Shown: positions 1-11,448, counted from the first letter of the stretch. The stretch: DNA of 64,000 nucleotides from Xiphydria camelus (GCA_963678675.1 OY783192.1:9891953-9955952); one strand, 5' to 3'. Made by a program: numbers and translations. Notes: generated by a model not told the origin, from the letters alone.

Positions 1-1096
1 GTTCCTAATAGAAATAACTTTTTAACACCACTGTCCTTAAACTTGGCCATTCCATTAGGATCCTTATAAGAGCGTCTTTGTTTAGGTCCATCAATGGCCT
101 GCGTTTCTTGAACCGAGAGACAGATTTTCAAAAATCCCCCTCCCCCGTCAATGCCAAATTTCAGATGACTTTCATTTACATCCCTTTTATTTTTAATTAC
201 TTTCAAAAGTCCATCGATATCACTGCAATATACTAATGTCTCCGTAGTGATGGGGACTTCTTATTTTCCTTCTCAGTGCGAATTACTTTACACTCCTTGG
301 AAGTAAAGTAGCTATCCACAAAACGTGATTGAGATTCCGCATTTTTTCTTTCAAATATGGTTCAAACAATTTTCTGTTCTTCGTAGAAGTTCGAAGGACT
401 ACAGCCACACCCACCACAGTATTTGTTGAAAGTCCAAAATCGGTACCAATCTTCAAAACATCTGCGCGAATTTGTTTATCTCGCGTTTCTGTATTGCTAC
501 TGAATACGATTTTTAGCGGTTTACCATGGCGTCGAGATAAGTGCATTTCAGTACCGGTTTTTTGAGTATTTTCACTGCTTATATTTGAAATCAGATCAGT
601 TACTAAATGTTCCTGTTCTTTTGGAGGCAATTCTGATTGAATTAAGTTGACTAGATTTGCATAACTGTTGTTTTTAGAACAAAAATGCACTATTCCTTTT
701 CGCAAAATTTTTCTACATCTTGCACATTGCTTGACAATTTTTTTATTGGTATTACTATCTTTCTTTACAAAGTTTTGATGTCCCGGAGTTCGTGCGAACT
801 CACATGATTTGCATTGACATTTTATTTTACCTTGCTTCCTTGTATTTTTTGGCAAAGAAGGAAATGTAGAGTAATCGGGAATCTTAACTGCAGGCGAATT
901 TGGATCCTTTTTTCTTCGGTAAATCAGTAGATATCGGAAGACGGTCGTCTTCTTCAGGATTATAAGGAAAAATGTTTTGAACAGCGCTCTGAAGAGCTCC
1001 AGTAATTTTTCGCATATCCGCTTTCTTTTTGAAACATAACAGGCACACTCTTTCGCGATTTTCTTCATGGGAACCGGCATGAGTTTTCACAGACAT
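1..1096 (-). pseudogene. Broken transposon-type ORF, runs off left edge
   Basis: A leftward reading frame can be followed from a methionine at 1096 to base 1, but it changes frame near 905, near 345 (in an A-rich run) and near 258. Visible traits are a CxxC pair just after the start (VCLLC), a CQCKSC cluster and a CARC pair that look metal-binding, and a Gly-rich block (GIDGGGGFLKICLS, about 165-125). I associate this layout with uncharacterised, repeat-encoded proteins of arthropods and cnidarians; I cannot name a superfamily. The Asp before the Gly run could be a nuclease residue, but that is a guess. A further upstream methionine at 1180 is possible; 1096 is preferred because the conserved-looking part begins there. 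Coding beyond the left edge is expected. Confidence 0.55.
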
Positions 1097-1596
1097 TTTT
1101 TTAACAAGGTCCAGAATTCGCCAAGAAACTATTCTACCGCGTATAAGTTCAATGTGCAGTTCACCAACTGTGTAACACACTACTTAAGGAATACGTGGTC
1201 TGTAAATAGTTGTCATTAAACTATTTAGTGACACTGACAATCAATCAAACTCACACTAAAATCATACGCGGGTTCATAACCTATTTCTCGTGATGGCGCC
1301 ACCTGACGAGAAAACTGGAAACTATAAGCGCGGAGGACTCGTTCAGAATTGTTATAATGTCATTATGACCTTTATTTATTAAACAACCAATGGTAAAATG
1401 TTGAATAATAACATTAAAATAAAAATCAATCCCTTTCATTATTTTTTTGCCCTAAATTCGATTTCTGTCAAAACGGCTCGGGCGATTTTACTATCAACGT
1501 GGATTTGAGCTTATTTTATTATACTTATTTGAAATCCGTCATAAAAACCGTGGTGCTAATACGATTGATTTAGCCTGGTTTCAGGCCTACTGTGTA
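1097..1596. other. Upstream flank of the broken transposon ORF
   Basis: A+T-rich DNA 5' of the leftward transposon gene. No ORF of note, RNA gene or clear repeat is visible. It probably contains the promoter and terminus of that element, but I could not identify an inverted terminus. Confidence 0.35.
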
Positions 1597-1620
1597 TGGT
1601 CTTATGAAACGATATCTACA

Positions 1621-3390
1621 TCAAGAGACACGGCAGTGTCTCGCGGCATGTTCGTTCAAGTAGTTTCGCACTCAGACACGACAGCGCTGATGTCGCGAGC
1701 ACCCGTGTCTCTTTACACCACAAATGTCTACCCCCTGCACCCCTCAATTTTTACATCGAATGTTCTCAATAAATATACGGTTATAACCAAAACTATGCTT
1801 AGTTACGACATATAAATTGACTATTCTCTATTGATAGAGACCAGAATAAATGTTATAAGTTACATATTAACAGAGATTTTTCCTTAGCAACGCGAAGCCA
1901 CGCCCCTTGCGCCTAAAAGTCGAGAATCCGATTTCTCGGGCGATATATATATGTCAAAATCTCACAAAAATTCCGCCTACCTTCCGCGATAGTCGGCCAT
2001 GATCGGAAATATGTACACAGATACGGCCACACGCATACGCCATCAAATATATGTGAAAGTGTGTGAGAGAATATATTCCTTAAATGTTTGGGTATTTTCA
2101 AAGTTAATAAAATATTTCCATTTTCGCGAAACGATTAACCTCGCGTTTATTTCAATCCTCGGACGCGCTTGTTAATAAATTGTAAAAATTCAGTGTAATC
2201 GGAGTTATGAATCTCAATAGTGGTGAATGTGACAGACGCTCCGTATAGTTTAATAATCGTTTGTTTTTTTTTCGATAATCGAGATAGTGAACGGATGCAG
2301 TGCTGTGTTTCTCTGGTTGCCTGTGCATAAAGAGCAGGAAAGGAGACGACAGTATCTCAGAAGAATCACCATCAGATAAGTTTAATTGCCATCTGACAGC
2401 TTTAACCTCACTTTCGATGGAAGGACAATTATCTTTGTGATAATTCTATTTTTTGTTTCAGCGTCATGCGAGCACGAGACGAATCTATGGCTTTTCTTCT
2501 CTGTCACAATCAAAGCCGTGGGAGAAAAATAGGAGATGCAATGGAATTGGATCACAACAATCAAGTAATTACTTTATCATTATTTTTTCTCTATCGATAT
2601 ATTTCCTCTTTCGTACTATTACAAGTTCCAATTTACACACCGACCTGTCAAACCTGAAGTGTACATGTACCTCACTTCTATTTCATCTGTTCTTTGTCTC
2701 CGTTGTAACGACAGTCAATGAGGAATCACTGATACCGATTAGGGTTCGAGGGTTATTCCTTATTTTTTGTAGCACAGCATCGATATTTTACTGCACCTGC
2801 TTTCTTCTGGGACTTCCTAAAATAATTATAAAAACCCCATATGATTGTTATTTACAATTTGTTACAGATCGTATGCGAACCCGAGGGGGTTTCTTTCGAA
2901 CGACGGATCATCCACTTGCTGTTCCAAGAACCAGTTGCATTAGTTCATTTGGCGAGCTAGATCTGCTGTCTCTTGTGCATGGACGTGTGCCACTTTAAAT
3001 GGATATTTTGTAATTTCCATCGTTACATCAGAGGCGAAGAAGAGATGAAATAGAAGTGAGGTACATGTACATTTCACGTTTGATAGGTCGGTATATAAAT
3101 TGGAACTTCTGATAGTATAATACGAAAGAGGAAATATATCGATAAAGGAAAAATAATAATAAAGTAGTTACTACATTATTGTAGTCTAATTCCATTGTAT
3201 CCCTTACTTTTCTGCCACGACTTTGATCGTTGATAGTGAAGAAAAATCAAATTTATTGGTTGATCCATCTACTATCAACAATCAAAGTTGTGGCAGAAAA
3301 ATAAAGGATACAATAGAATTGGATTACAATAATGTAGTAACTATTTTATTATTATTTTTTCTTTATCGATACATTTCCTCTTTCGTATTA
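1621..3390. repeat. Left arm of a 13-kb long inverted repeat
   Basis: Reading inwards from 1621 this segment is closely matched, in reverse complement, by 12055-14676 once an 819-bp insert at 13525-14343 is removed. The outer end is a small palindrome (GAGACAC...GTGTCTC), followed by a block near 1930 containing GATATATATATG, a block rich in GTGTGTGAGAG, and then repeated units carrying GGTACATGTACC. A third copy of the outer part lies at about 28900-29897. I read it as one end of a foldback-like or head-to-head duplicated element, now fossil. Several short ORFs here are mirrored in the other arm and look non-coding. Confidence 0.75.
2868..2998 (-). pseudogene. Fossil Tc1/mariner-type transposase scrap
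   Basis: In the leftward direction a short frame reads a His-rich start, then Ala-Asp-x-Ala-Arg and N-W-F-L-E-Q-Q-V-D-D-P. This resembles the region before the first catalytic Asp of IS630/Tc1/mariner-type transposases (typically R-R-x-x-x-x-x-W-F-L-x-x-x-x-x-x-P-x-F). It is interrupted by a stop directly after Met-Asn. Related scraps lie at 3512, 4540, 12440, 26896 and 27662. Only the last retains the LFTDES motif. Confidence 0.45.
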
Positions 3391-3511
3391 TACTATCAGA
3401 AGTTTCAATTTATATACCAACCTATCAAACGTGAAGTGTACATGTACCTCACTTCTATTTCATCTCTTCTTCGCCTCTGATGTAACAATGGAAATTACAA
3501 AATATCCATTT

Positions 3512-3645
3512 AAAGTGGCACACGTCCATGCACTCGAGACAGCAGATCCAGCTCGCCGAATGAACTAATGCAACTGGTTCTTGAAGCAACAAGTGGATGA
3601 TCCCTTGTTCGAAAGAAATTCTCTCGGGTTCGCATACGATCTGTA
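3512..3645 (+). pseudogene. Fossil Tc1/mariner-type transposase scrap
   Basis: Rightward frame with V-A-H-V-H-A, A-D-P-A-R-R-M-N, a TAA stop, then C-N-W-F-L-K-Q-Q-V-D-D-P. It is the same block as at 2868 in opposite orientation and ends in a stop after F-A-Y-D-L. No catalytic residue is preserved. Confidence 0.45.
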
Positions 3646-4539
3646 AAAAATTGTAAATAACATAATCATTTGCAGTTTCACTATTTAAAATATACCGAAC
3701 TTACTCAACGTAGAAATTAAGAAACTATATTAATCTGAGTTAACCAATTCTAATGACAGAATTATTAAAAATGATATATTTCATCTTTCGTATTATACTA
3801 TCACAAGTTCCAATTTATATACCGACCTGCCAAACGTGAAGTGTACATGTACCTCACTTCTATTTCATCTCTTCTTCGCCTCTAGTGTAACGATAGAAAT
3901 CATAAAATATCATAACTTTTCTGTAACATTTCTGCAATATTTTACAATATTCGTGAACACTACCGTATATGTTAGAAATATATATTTCTCGATAAATTCG
4001 CGAATGTTGCAAAACATCATAGAAACGTTTCGGAATCATTACGTTGAAAGATCTCGATAAGGTACAGCTCGATAAGATTGTACTTGTCAGGGCTGAATTA
4101 TGTAGGGTTTTTATAATTATTTTGGGAAGTCTCAGAAGAATACAGGTGCAGCAAAATATCGATGCTCTGTCCTAGAAAGAATGAGGAATAACCCTCGAAC
4201 CCTAATTGATATCAGTGATTCCTCATTGACGTTCGTTACACCAGAGTTGAAGAAGAGATGAAATAGAAGTGAGGTACATGTACACTTCACTTTTAACAGG
4301 TCGGTATATAAATTTGAACTTGTGTGTGTGATAGTATAATACGAAAGAGGAAATATATCACTTTTAATAATTCTGTCATTATTATCTATAGAATTAGTTA
4401 ACCCAGATTAATATAGTTTCTTAATTTCTATGTAGAGTAAGTTGGGTATATTTTAAATAGTGAAATACTGAATATAATTGTGTTATTTATAATTTGTTAC
4501 AGAAATAAACGTACTGCTATTGAATTCCACCCAGAAGGA

Positions 4540-4690
4540 CTCCAAATCATGTGCGAACCCGAGGGGGTTTCTTTTGAACGAGGGATCGTCCACTTGTTGT
4601 TCCAAGAACCAGCTGCATTAGTTTATTCGGTGGGTTAGATCTGCTGCCTCGAGTGCATGGACGTGCATTCATCCTTCAATATCCTCCCTG
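4540..4690 (-). pseudogene. Fossil Tc1/mariner-type transposase scrap
   Basis: Leftward frame with H-A-L-E-A-A-D, a stop after I-N, then C-S-W-F-L-E-Q-Q-V-D-D-P. Same block as the neighbouring scraps. It forms an inverted pair with 3512-3645. Confidence 0.4.
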
Positions 4691-5228
4691 CCATGATCTG
4701 CTGATTCTAACCTCTGTTGCCACAGCCCGAATGCTCGTCGAAGGTTATTCCTTATTCTTTCTAGCACAGATCTATATTATGCTTCATCTGTATTCTTCTG
4801 GGACTTCCTAAAATAATTATAAAAACCCCATATAATTCAGCTCTGACAAGTACAATCTTATCGAGGAAATCTTTCGATGTAATGATTCCGAAATGTTTCT
4901 ATGATATTTTGCAACATTTGCGAATTTATCAAGAAATATATATTTCTAACATACGGTAGTATTCACGAATATTGCAAAATATCGCAGGAATGTTACAGAA
5001 AAGTTACTTGCAAAAACGCGCTTTGTGGGATGTAAATGATTATACCCCAGAGGCGAAGAAGAGATGAAATAAAAGTGAGGTACATGTACATTTCACGCTT
5101 GACAGGTCGGTATATAAATTGGAACTTCTGATAGTATAATACGAAAGAGGAAATATATCGATAAAGAAAAAATAATAATAAAGTAGTTACTACATTGACG
5201 TGCGTCATTTTTATAAGTATAAGTCCCT

Positions 5229-5600
5229 AGCATAGTTAGTCTTTAGAGAGCGCTTGACGCTCTCGGGCAGCGCGCAGTGGACACTGGCCTGCTCGCGGGG
5301 GATTGATGCGGCGGAGCGTCGAGCACGTCACGTCGCGCCAATCAGGGAGACTGCCGCAAGTCGCCCCCACTCGACCGTTACCGGCCAATAGGACCGATAA
5401 CGGTCCCCTCCGCGTTATGGTGCCCATCCACGTACAGGCGGACTGCAGTCCGTGGACTGACAGTTCTGATCTGCAGTCCCGAACTGTCATTGACCACACA
5501 CGCACAGTTCTGCGGACTGCAGGCCGTCGCCGGACAGTCCAGGGACTGCAGGCCGCCGGATGATTCGCCATACACGCACAGTTCATGAGTCAGTTCAGTT
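5229..5600. repeat. GC-rich block with repeated CTGCAG palindromes
   Basis: A GC-rich island in A+T-rich DNA. Between 5440 and 5590 the word GGACTGCAG (or its relatives GCGGACTGCAG, CTGCAGTCC) recurs at least five times, mixed with CACACACGCACAGTTC. The same words return at 7545-7700. It looks like the end of a DNA transposon whose subterminal region consists of repeated short sites. The ORFs crossing it are open because of composition, not coding. Confidence 0.5.
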
Positions 5601-5633
5601 CGATCAATTGTGTTTGGAAGAAGGAATATATGA

Positions 5634-5881
5634 GGGGTATAGATGCCAAACCCGCCAAGTCACATTTATAGCAATTCACAGGAAACGTCAAAAACTGGTG
5701 CAGACGGCCATTGCCTTACATTGGCAAGCGTATTTTCTACCTTATATTATTATTAACGGTTTAATGTGGAATTTGCACCTAAATTATGTTCGACCTTATG
5801 CACGTACTTATAAAGAACAAATTCCCGTATCTACCTCAAATTTGACAAAAATGAACTTGGCGGGTTTTGCATCTATACCCC
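5634..5881. mobile_element. Small MITE with about 30-bp inverted ends
   Basis: GGGGTATAGATGC followed by AACCCGCCAAGT at the left is matched in reverse complement at the right (ACTTGGCGGGTTTTGCATC then TATACCCC). It is about 250 bp, too short to encode a transposase. Target duplication is not clear. A short ORF across it is fortuitous, since both of its ends are the inverted repeats. Confidence 0.6.
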
Positions 5882-5984
5882 TTATGTCTAATATTTAACA
5901 TGGTTGTGAGAAAAAGGAAGCTTATTTTGTTCCTTATAATTATGTTGTTAAGTTATCGACATACGAGAAATCGGCAACGTTTTT

Positions 5985-6568
5985 AGGTAAAAGAATGCCA
6001 ATGTACAGATGATCCTGATTATGAATTTAATTTACATCGTGGAAATGAAGAGATTCAATCCGAACGTATCGAATTATTAACTGTCATTCCTTTTGAAGCT
6101 CGAAAGCAAGCGTATATTAAACAAAGAGTATTTATTCCTATTGGAAATCGATGCTGCAAAAATCATTTGATCAAAGAAAAGTTCTACGAAGACGATCTAT
6201 TCCTTTTAAAAGTGATTTTTAATTCAAGTTTTATAGAAACCTCTGATCTACAAAAATTGTTAGATAATCTTACTGGAGGCTGCGATTCTTTACTTATAGG
6301 AATAATAAGTAATTTCTCTTATCCTCAAGATCAAGTGAAGTTACTGACTGGTTTCTCATGTAAGAATATAAATGAAATACGAAATATGCTTCCTTCTATG
6401 CGCGATAATTATAATCGATCAGTGCTTCAAGCGGTTGTTGTATTTCTTATCAAATTAAGAAGTGGGAATTCAAATAGTACGATTTCTTCCTTTTTAATTC
6501 AAGCGAGAAATTCAAGCGGGGGTAGTTTTCATATGCTTATCCGGCTATACCCTTTAACATTTCGATAA
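5985..6568 (+). pseudogene. N-terminal part of a Harbinger/ISL2EU-type transposase
   Basis: An open frame of about 190 codons after a stop near 5984. It has a Cys pair (CQC), a G-N-R-C-C-x-N-H segment, the phrase FYEDDL, then L-T-G-F with R-N-M-L-P-S-M-R and F-L-I-K-L-R-S-G-N-S-N. The last part matches in style the helix-turn-helix region (R-S-V-x-Q-A-x-V-V-F-L-F-K-L-R-T-G-N-S-N) that precedes the DDE domain in ISL2EU/Harbinger-like transposases. The DDE domain is absent: after residue S-S-F-L-I the similarity stops and unrelated sequence follows. It is a truncated relic. The superfamily name is an inference from remembered motifs. Confidence 0.5.
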
Positions 6569-6739
6569 TCTAAATGCGGTATATGCTAACTGCATAGGTA
6601 AAAAGCGGTATGTGCGCCGACGGTTATTGTAGATACCACTGTTTGACTGTGTATGATGCAATACCGCGTTTCTCACGTTTCAACGGCTCAGAAATTGAAG
6701 GATGACGAAAACTTTGCGAAATGACAGTACGTTACCTCC

Positions 6740-7030
6740 CGCAATCGATGTCGTAATTGTTAATGGATTTTTTTAATTCGTCGTATTAAAGATGTGCCAA
6801 AGTCGTTCGGCAATATTTCAAAGAAAATTCTACAAATTCTATACATTTCTGATGCTCCACGTGTACATATAGTTTTTCATCGGTATTCTCTGCCTTCAGT
6901 CAAAGATTACGAGCGTTCGTTGCGAGGAGGTTTCGAAACTGATTACGAGTACGTCATCTGTGGTCCAAAACAAGCTAGACCAACTGACTTTTCGAAAGAA
7001 CTTCGAAATGATAAATTCAAAGAAGATTAG
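6740..7030 (+). pseudogene. Fragment of a conserved invertebrate repeat protein
   Basis: The frame from 6794 reads K-S-F-G-N-I-S-K-K-I-L, then F-H-R-Y-S-L-P-S-V-K-D-Y-E-R-S-L-R and G-P-K-Q-A-R-P-T-D-F. The pattern F-D-R-Y-x-x-P-S-I-K-D-x-E-R recurs in uncharacterised multicopy proteins of cnidarians and arthropods. Upstream, 6725-6790 codes for a matching lead-in in another frame, so there is a frameshift near 6775. Only about 100 codons survive and no function is assigned. Confidence 0.4.
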
Positions 7031-7099
7031 TCGTTTTTCTGATTTCACCCTAGCAAACTCGAGAAGTAGGTACCTTTATTGGTAACAAAAATCTCTTTA

Positions 7100-7357
7100 T
7101 CTGTATATATAAAATAAAGTCGGGTTAGTTACACAATTTATAACTAAAGAACGGCTGAACAGATTTTTATGACTTTTGACTCTTGGATTTGTCTCCGCGA
7201 TGAATAGCGGAATATATAGATTCGTTTCAATAAAGCAAATGCCTTGCTGTAAAGTGAATTAAATTAATTTAAATATAATTAAAATACATTTCGTTTTTAA
7301 GTTAACACAACATTTATTGATTCTGAGGCGGTACGAAGTTCGCCGGGTCACAGCTAG
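7100..7357 (+). mobile_element. Non-autonomous mini-Helitron
   Basis: The 5' end reads TCTGTATATATAAAATAAAG and the 3' end is CTAG at 7354-7357. A short hairpin with GGCG/CGCC stem lies at 7327-7344, ten bases before CTAG. The base left of the element is A (7099) and the base right of it is T (7358), the insertion preference of Helitrons. The sentence of bases after the 5' end (AACTAAAGAACGGCTGAACAG) is the one I associate with insect Helitron 5' regions. At 258 bp it has no Rep/Hel gene and would depend on an autonomous copy. Confidence 0.75.
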
Positions 7358-7399
7358 TTATTAAGTATATAAAATAGTTTTTCGGATCGACGATCGACT

Positions 7400-7700
7400 C
7401 AAAACTCCGTCCCCCACCAATCGTCTGCCAGCCAGGGCGAAGCCGCCGCCGCCGCCGCTCCCCTTCCCTTCCCTCTTTCCACCCCCTCCATCACCTTTCC
7501 TCCCCCCTGAACTGACAGAAAATTTTTAACATCGATGAAAGTTCGGCACGACAGGCCCGGACTGCAGATCAACCGCCACACACGCACAGTTTTCCAACAG
7601 TTTCGACGGACTGCAGGCGACGGACTGCAGGCGAACTGTACGTGTATGGCGAAATTTGGACTGCAGGCGGGATCGCTCACAGTCCGGGACAATGCGTTGG
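7400..7700. repeat. GC-rich block: GCC run and CTGCAG word array
   Basis: 7441-7462 is a (GCC)n microsatellite. From 7545 the words CGGACTGCAG and ACTGCAGGCG occur at least four times, with CCACACACGCACAGTTTTCC and its relative GAACTGTACGTGTATGGCG in inverted orientation. This matches the vocabulary of 5440-5590 and probably represents the second end of the same element type. Long overlapping ORFs on both strands are compositional. Confidence 0.5.
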
Positions 7701-7741
7701 CCAGCGTGCTCGCCAATGCACTGGCAAGGACATTGGAAACT

Positions 7742-8518
7742 CCTCTACACGCTGGCCAATGCGCTCGCCAATGCGTCCGCCAATACGCTGGCCAGCGCGC
7801 TGGCCAATGCACTGGCAAGGACATGGAATTCAGTTTATTTCGACACAGGCCAATATGAACAACTGCACTGCAACAATTTGAAGCCGCAAAATTGGCAAAT
7901 AAATAATATATTTGTCACTTTAATTGTTGACAAACCCTTGATCCTTATCGTACAAATATAAATAATTTTATTACTAAATTCTTTTAACAGACCTATAAAG
8001 TAGTCCTATAGCTTTTGCGGAGTTTACATAGATCGCATACATCTTTAACACATCGGTGTTAAATTGAGTATAATTTTGCGTTCTAAAACACTGACTTGAT
8101 CCTGCTATTACTGAAAATTGAATTACGTACAGTCTCTCAGAAGTATTAAAATCAGTGCCATTTTAATATGGACATGAACACTTCTTTTAAATCGAACATA
8201 CTGCTAGTGCAATGAAAATTAGCAGTGTCTTCAAAATGTCAAAATGAATATACAAATTTCGCCTCGGGTGCGACAGCTATTCACATACTAGGCCAATGCG
8301 GCCAACGTGTGGACGCGACACCAACGTCCGCCAGCTCCAAAGCCAACGCCTTTGATCTGTCTTCAAAAACCGACACCACGACGGATCGGTCGCCAACGCT
8401 TGGCCCAGCTCCGCCAACGCTGGTGCCATGCCGCCAATATCACCAATAGCCCCGTCTACACGCTGGCCAATGTGCATTGGCCAGCGTGCTTGCCAATGCA
8501 TTGGCCAACGTGTAGAGG
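7742..8518. mobile_element. Inverted-end element built from GGCCAATGC words
   Basis: The left end begins CCTCTACACGCTGGCCAATG and the right end is its near reverse complement (CATTGGCCAACGTGTAGAGG). Inside both ends the word GCCAATGC with variants (CGCCAATGCG, TGGCCAATGC, GCCAACG) is repeated many times, then an A+T-rich core (7860-8270) intervenes. It looks like a roughly 0.78 kb non-autonomous transposon whose ends are arrays of a 9-10 bp word. No coding capacity. Confidence 0.6.
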
Positions 8519-8530
8519 GGCCTTTAGGTA

Positions 8531-9351
8531 TACCGCATGTCCTATGGCCAACCGCGCAGGTGAGCTGCGACCTGAATTCTTGACTTCGGCAGTATTTATG
8601 GTACAATTAGAGTGGGCTTCAGACGAGTGCGCTGCATAAGAACGAAAAGTGTCGACTGCTCTTCTAATAGCTGTCAATTCGGGAGATCGAAGCGTTTCGT
8701 GTAACCTCAAAATCGTAAAGTTTTAAATTAGTAGTGAATAATTTGTAGAAAAATGATGAGAAATAATCATAAATAATCATCCGAATTGACAGCCATCGGG
8801 AAATCAGACGACGCTTTTCGCTCTTAAGCTGCGTTCTTACGAAAAGTGTGAAACGTCTGATCTCCCGATGGCTATCAATTTGGGAGATCGAAGTCTAAGC
8901 TCGAAATCGTGAATCTTTGAATACATGGTAAGTAATGTTCAGAAGTGAGAGTTAACAATCATTCGGGTTTTTTCGATATCCAACCGAATTACACGCCTCA
9001 TGTGCCTATTTGTTTCAGAAATTATTTCCGCGCTAGCACCGCGCGTGTCTAGGAAGTAGTTTTACGAAGTGGCGTGAGCGATACCTAAGGTGTCACAATT
9101 CGGAAGATTATTTATGATTATTTCTCATCACTTCTACAAATTATTCACTACTAATTCAAAACTTTACGATTTTAAGGTTACACGAAACGTTTCGATCTCC
9201 CGAATTGACAGCTATTAGAAGAGCAGTCGACACTTTTCGTTCTTATGCAGCGCACTCGTCTGAAGCCCACTCTGACTGTACCATAAATACTGCCGAAGTC
9301 AAGAATTCAGGTCGCAGCTCACCTGCGCGGTTGGCCATAGGACATGCGGTA
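8531..9351. mobile_element. CCGNATGTC-family inverted-repeat element, copy A
   Basis: The ends are TACCGCATGTCCTATGGCC and its reverse complement, followed by GACTTCGGCAGT about 50 bp in. The element is about 0.82 kb. It is nearly identical to the copy at 13525-14343, and related to the larger elements at 34521-37964 and 44374-52230. Flanking TA is consistent with a TA target. A candidate short exon lies inside: an ATG directly followed by GTAAGT (near 8926) and a TTTGTTTCAG acceptor near 9020. Confidence 0.75.
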
Positions 9352-9361
9352 TAAGAGCGGG

Positions 9362-9858
9362 CGTTGAGCGTAGCGGGCATTCCGGCGTTGAGGGAGACGG
9401 CTGGATCTTCCTCAGTTCTTCTTAGGACTCTTCCAATAGACGACTCGATTCGCATTTGGGTCCCCTTTTCTTTCTCCCCTTTTCCTTCCGCGGCGTTTTC
9501 ACACCTTTCCTTCGCCTCCTTCCGCGGCGTCTTCACACCTTCCCCGAACGCGGCGCCTTCGCGCCTTCCTCCGCTTCCTTCCGCGGCGTTTTCACGCCTT
9601 TCCTTCGCCTCCTTCCGCGGCGTCTTCACGCCTTCCCTGACCGCGGCGCCTTCGCGCCTTCCTCCGCTTCCTTCCGCGGCGTTCTCACGCCTTTCCCCGA
9701 CCGCGGCGCCTTCGCGCTTTCCACCGCTTCCTTCCGCGGCGCCATTGCGCCCTTGCGCCCTTGCGGTGCCTTCGCGCCTTTTTCCCGACGCGGCGCCTTC
9801 GCGCCTTTCCTTCCGCGGCCCCTTTGCGCCTTTCTCTTTTCCGTTCCCCGCACGCGTG
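9362..9858. repeat. GC-rich minisatellite (CCTTCCGCGGCG unit)
   Basis: Tandem, partly interrupted copies of a unit containing CCTTCCGCGGCG, TTCACGCC and GCGGCGCCTTCGCGCC. The longest repeated block is about 93 bp and a shorter one about 60 bp. Because neither unit brings stop codons, three or more overlapping frames on both strands remain open for 160-210 codons. I consider these ORFs artefacts of the repeat. Confidence 0.7.
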
Positions 9859-9867
9859 TCAACATTA

Positions 9868-11262
9868 TTGTAATCCAATTCTATTGTATCCTTTATTTTT
9901 CTGCCACGACTTTGATTGTTGATAGTGGATGGATCAGCTAATAAATTTAATTTTTATTCACTATCAACAATCAGTCGCGGCAGAAAAATAAGGGATACAA
10001 TGGAATTGGATTACAGTAATGCAGTAACTACTTTATTATTATTTTTTCTTTATCGATATATATTTCCTCTTTCGTGTTATACTATCCAAGTTCAAATTTA
10101 TATACCGACCTGTCAAACGTGAAGTGTACATGTACCTCACTTTTATTTCATTAAGTATTACTGCACAACGAGTACGTTAGAAGATTTTCATAAAGACTCA
10201 CGATTTTCTCACATGTCATCTCGTACAGGTGCATCCGAAGAGGATCTAGCTCGTGTCCGGTCCGTAAAAAGATGACTCGATGGACATCGGAGAATGTCCA
10301 GCTTGTCACGGAGCGCCTATTACCCACGGTGCATTAATTGCAATACGCGTTTCTCCTTTCAACTATTCCAGCGTAAAATAACTTTTACTTCTTTCAAGGT
10401 ATAATAACCTTTTATGAACTGTTCGTTGTAGGAGGCAGCGATCGATATTAGCGACTCGTCGTAGACAAGTTCATCTATTAAAACTAAAAGGCAATTCGGT
10501 GTACCGAACTACTACTGGGATAATGTGCCCGAGCTCACGGTCTATTCTGCGATTAACATTAACGTAATCGTGATTATGCTCGGGTGATGGGTGTTCCAAA
10601 AGAGGTAAAGTTGATACTAACCATCGTATGCTGTAAGCTGACTTGCTAGTGTATGCTTTGCAACTGGAACATCATCGCAGGAATAATTTGTCTACGATTA
10701 GTCACAATCATTGATCGCTGCACCCTACGATGAACAGTTTGTACAAGGTAAATACTTTGAAAGAAGTGAAAGTTATTTAAAGCAGGAATAATTGAAACGA
10801 AAAGCGCATATTGCAATAAATGTACCGTGGGTAATAGGCGCTCGGTGACAAGTCTGACATACTCCGATGTCCATCGAGTCATCTTTTTACGGACAGGACA
10901 CGAGCTAGGTCCTCTTCGGTTGCACCTGTACGAGATGACATGTCAGTCTGCAGTAATACTTAATGAGATAAAAGTGAGGTACATGTACACTTCACGTTTG
11001 ACAGGTCGGTATATAACCTCGAACTTGGGATAGTATAATACGAAAGAGGGACTATATCGATAAAGAAAAAATAATAATAAAGTAGTTATTACATTACTGT
11101 AATCCAATTCCATTGAATCCCTTATTTTTTCTGCCACGACTTTGATAGTTGATAGTGAATAAAAATCAAATTTATTAGCTAATCCATCCACTATCAACAA
11201 TCAAAGTCGTGGCAGAAAAATAAGGGATACAATGGAATTGGATTACAATAATGGAGTAACTG
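9868..11262. mobile_element. 1.4-kb palindromic (foldback) repeat
   Basis: 9868-10480 is matched in reverse complement by about 10680-11262, with a 200-bp spacer. From the outside the arms contain a smaller palindrome (GGATACAATGGAATTGGATT and TCTGCCACGAC), the GGTACATGTACC box and an inner block with GACTCGATGGACATCGGAG. A single copy of that inner block recurs at 26400-26640. No intact gene. The short frames in the two arms are mirror copies. Confidence 0.65.
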
Positions 11263-11448
11263 CTTTAAACACTTGGGGAAACTCACCGAAGAAACCCGAA
11301 TAATTATTATCTTATCACTTGTACACTTGATTTCGAGGTTAATAGATGCTTCGATCTCCCGAATTGACAGCTACCGGGAGATGAGGGGGGCCTTTTTCGA
11401 GTCACTCGTATCTTTGCGTGCACGCAACTCTGCGAAGAGACAAATCAG

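Larger units (their letters stand above)
3391..5228. repeat. Spacer made of palindromic copies of one repeat family
   Basis: No intact gene. The stretch is built from pieces of the repeat that forms the arms: the GGTACATGTACC box, the GAGGAAATATATCGATAAAG box, and an internal segment with TGTTAGAAATATATATTTC that recurs at 4870-5010, 14820-15000 and 27330-27530. The segments 3670-3800 and 4360-4460 are reverse complements, so part of the spacer is itself a palindrome. Two transposase scraps in it are listed separately. Confidence 0.65.

Noticed and set aside
2453..2998. 181-codon ORF in the left arm (mirror at 12451-12987)
   Set aside because: Open over repeat boxes and over the antisense of a transposase scrap; a mirrored, differently mutated copy shows no coding constraint.
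5236..5586. 116-codon ORF in GC-rich block
   Set aside because: Runs across repeated CTGCAG palindromes on the minus strand; no motif, and other frames are open too.
7399..8639. Several 80-140 codon ORFs in GC-rich DNA
   Set aside because: They cover word arrays and inverted ends. Opposite frames are open equally and peptides are simple repeats.
9243..9941. Overlapping ORFs of 160-211 codons on both strands
   Set aside because: They span a GC-rich minisatellite whose units contain no stops. Protein repeats mirror the DNA repeat and there is no domain.
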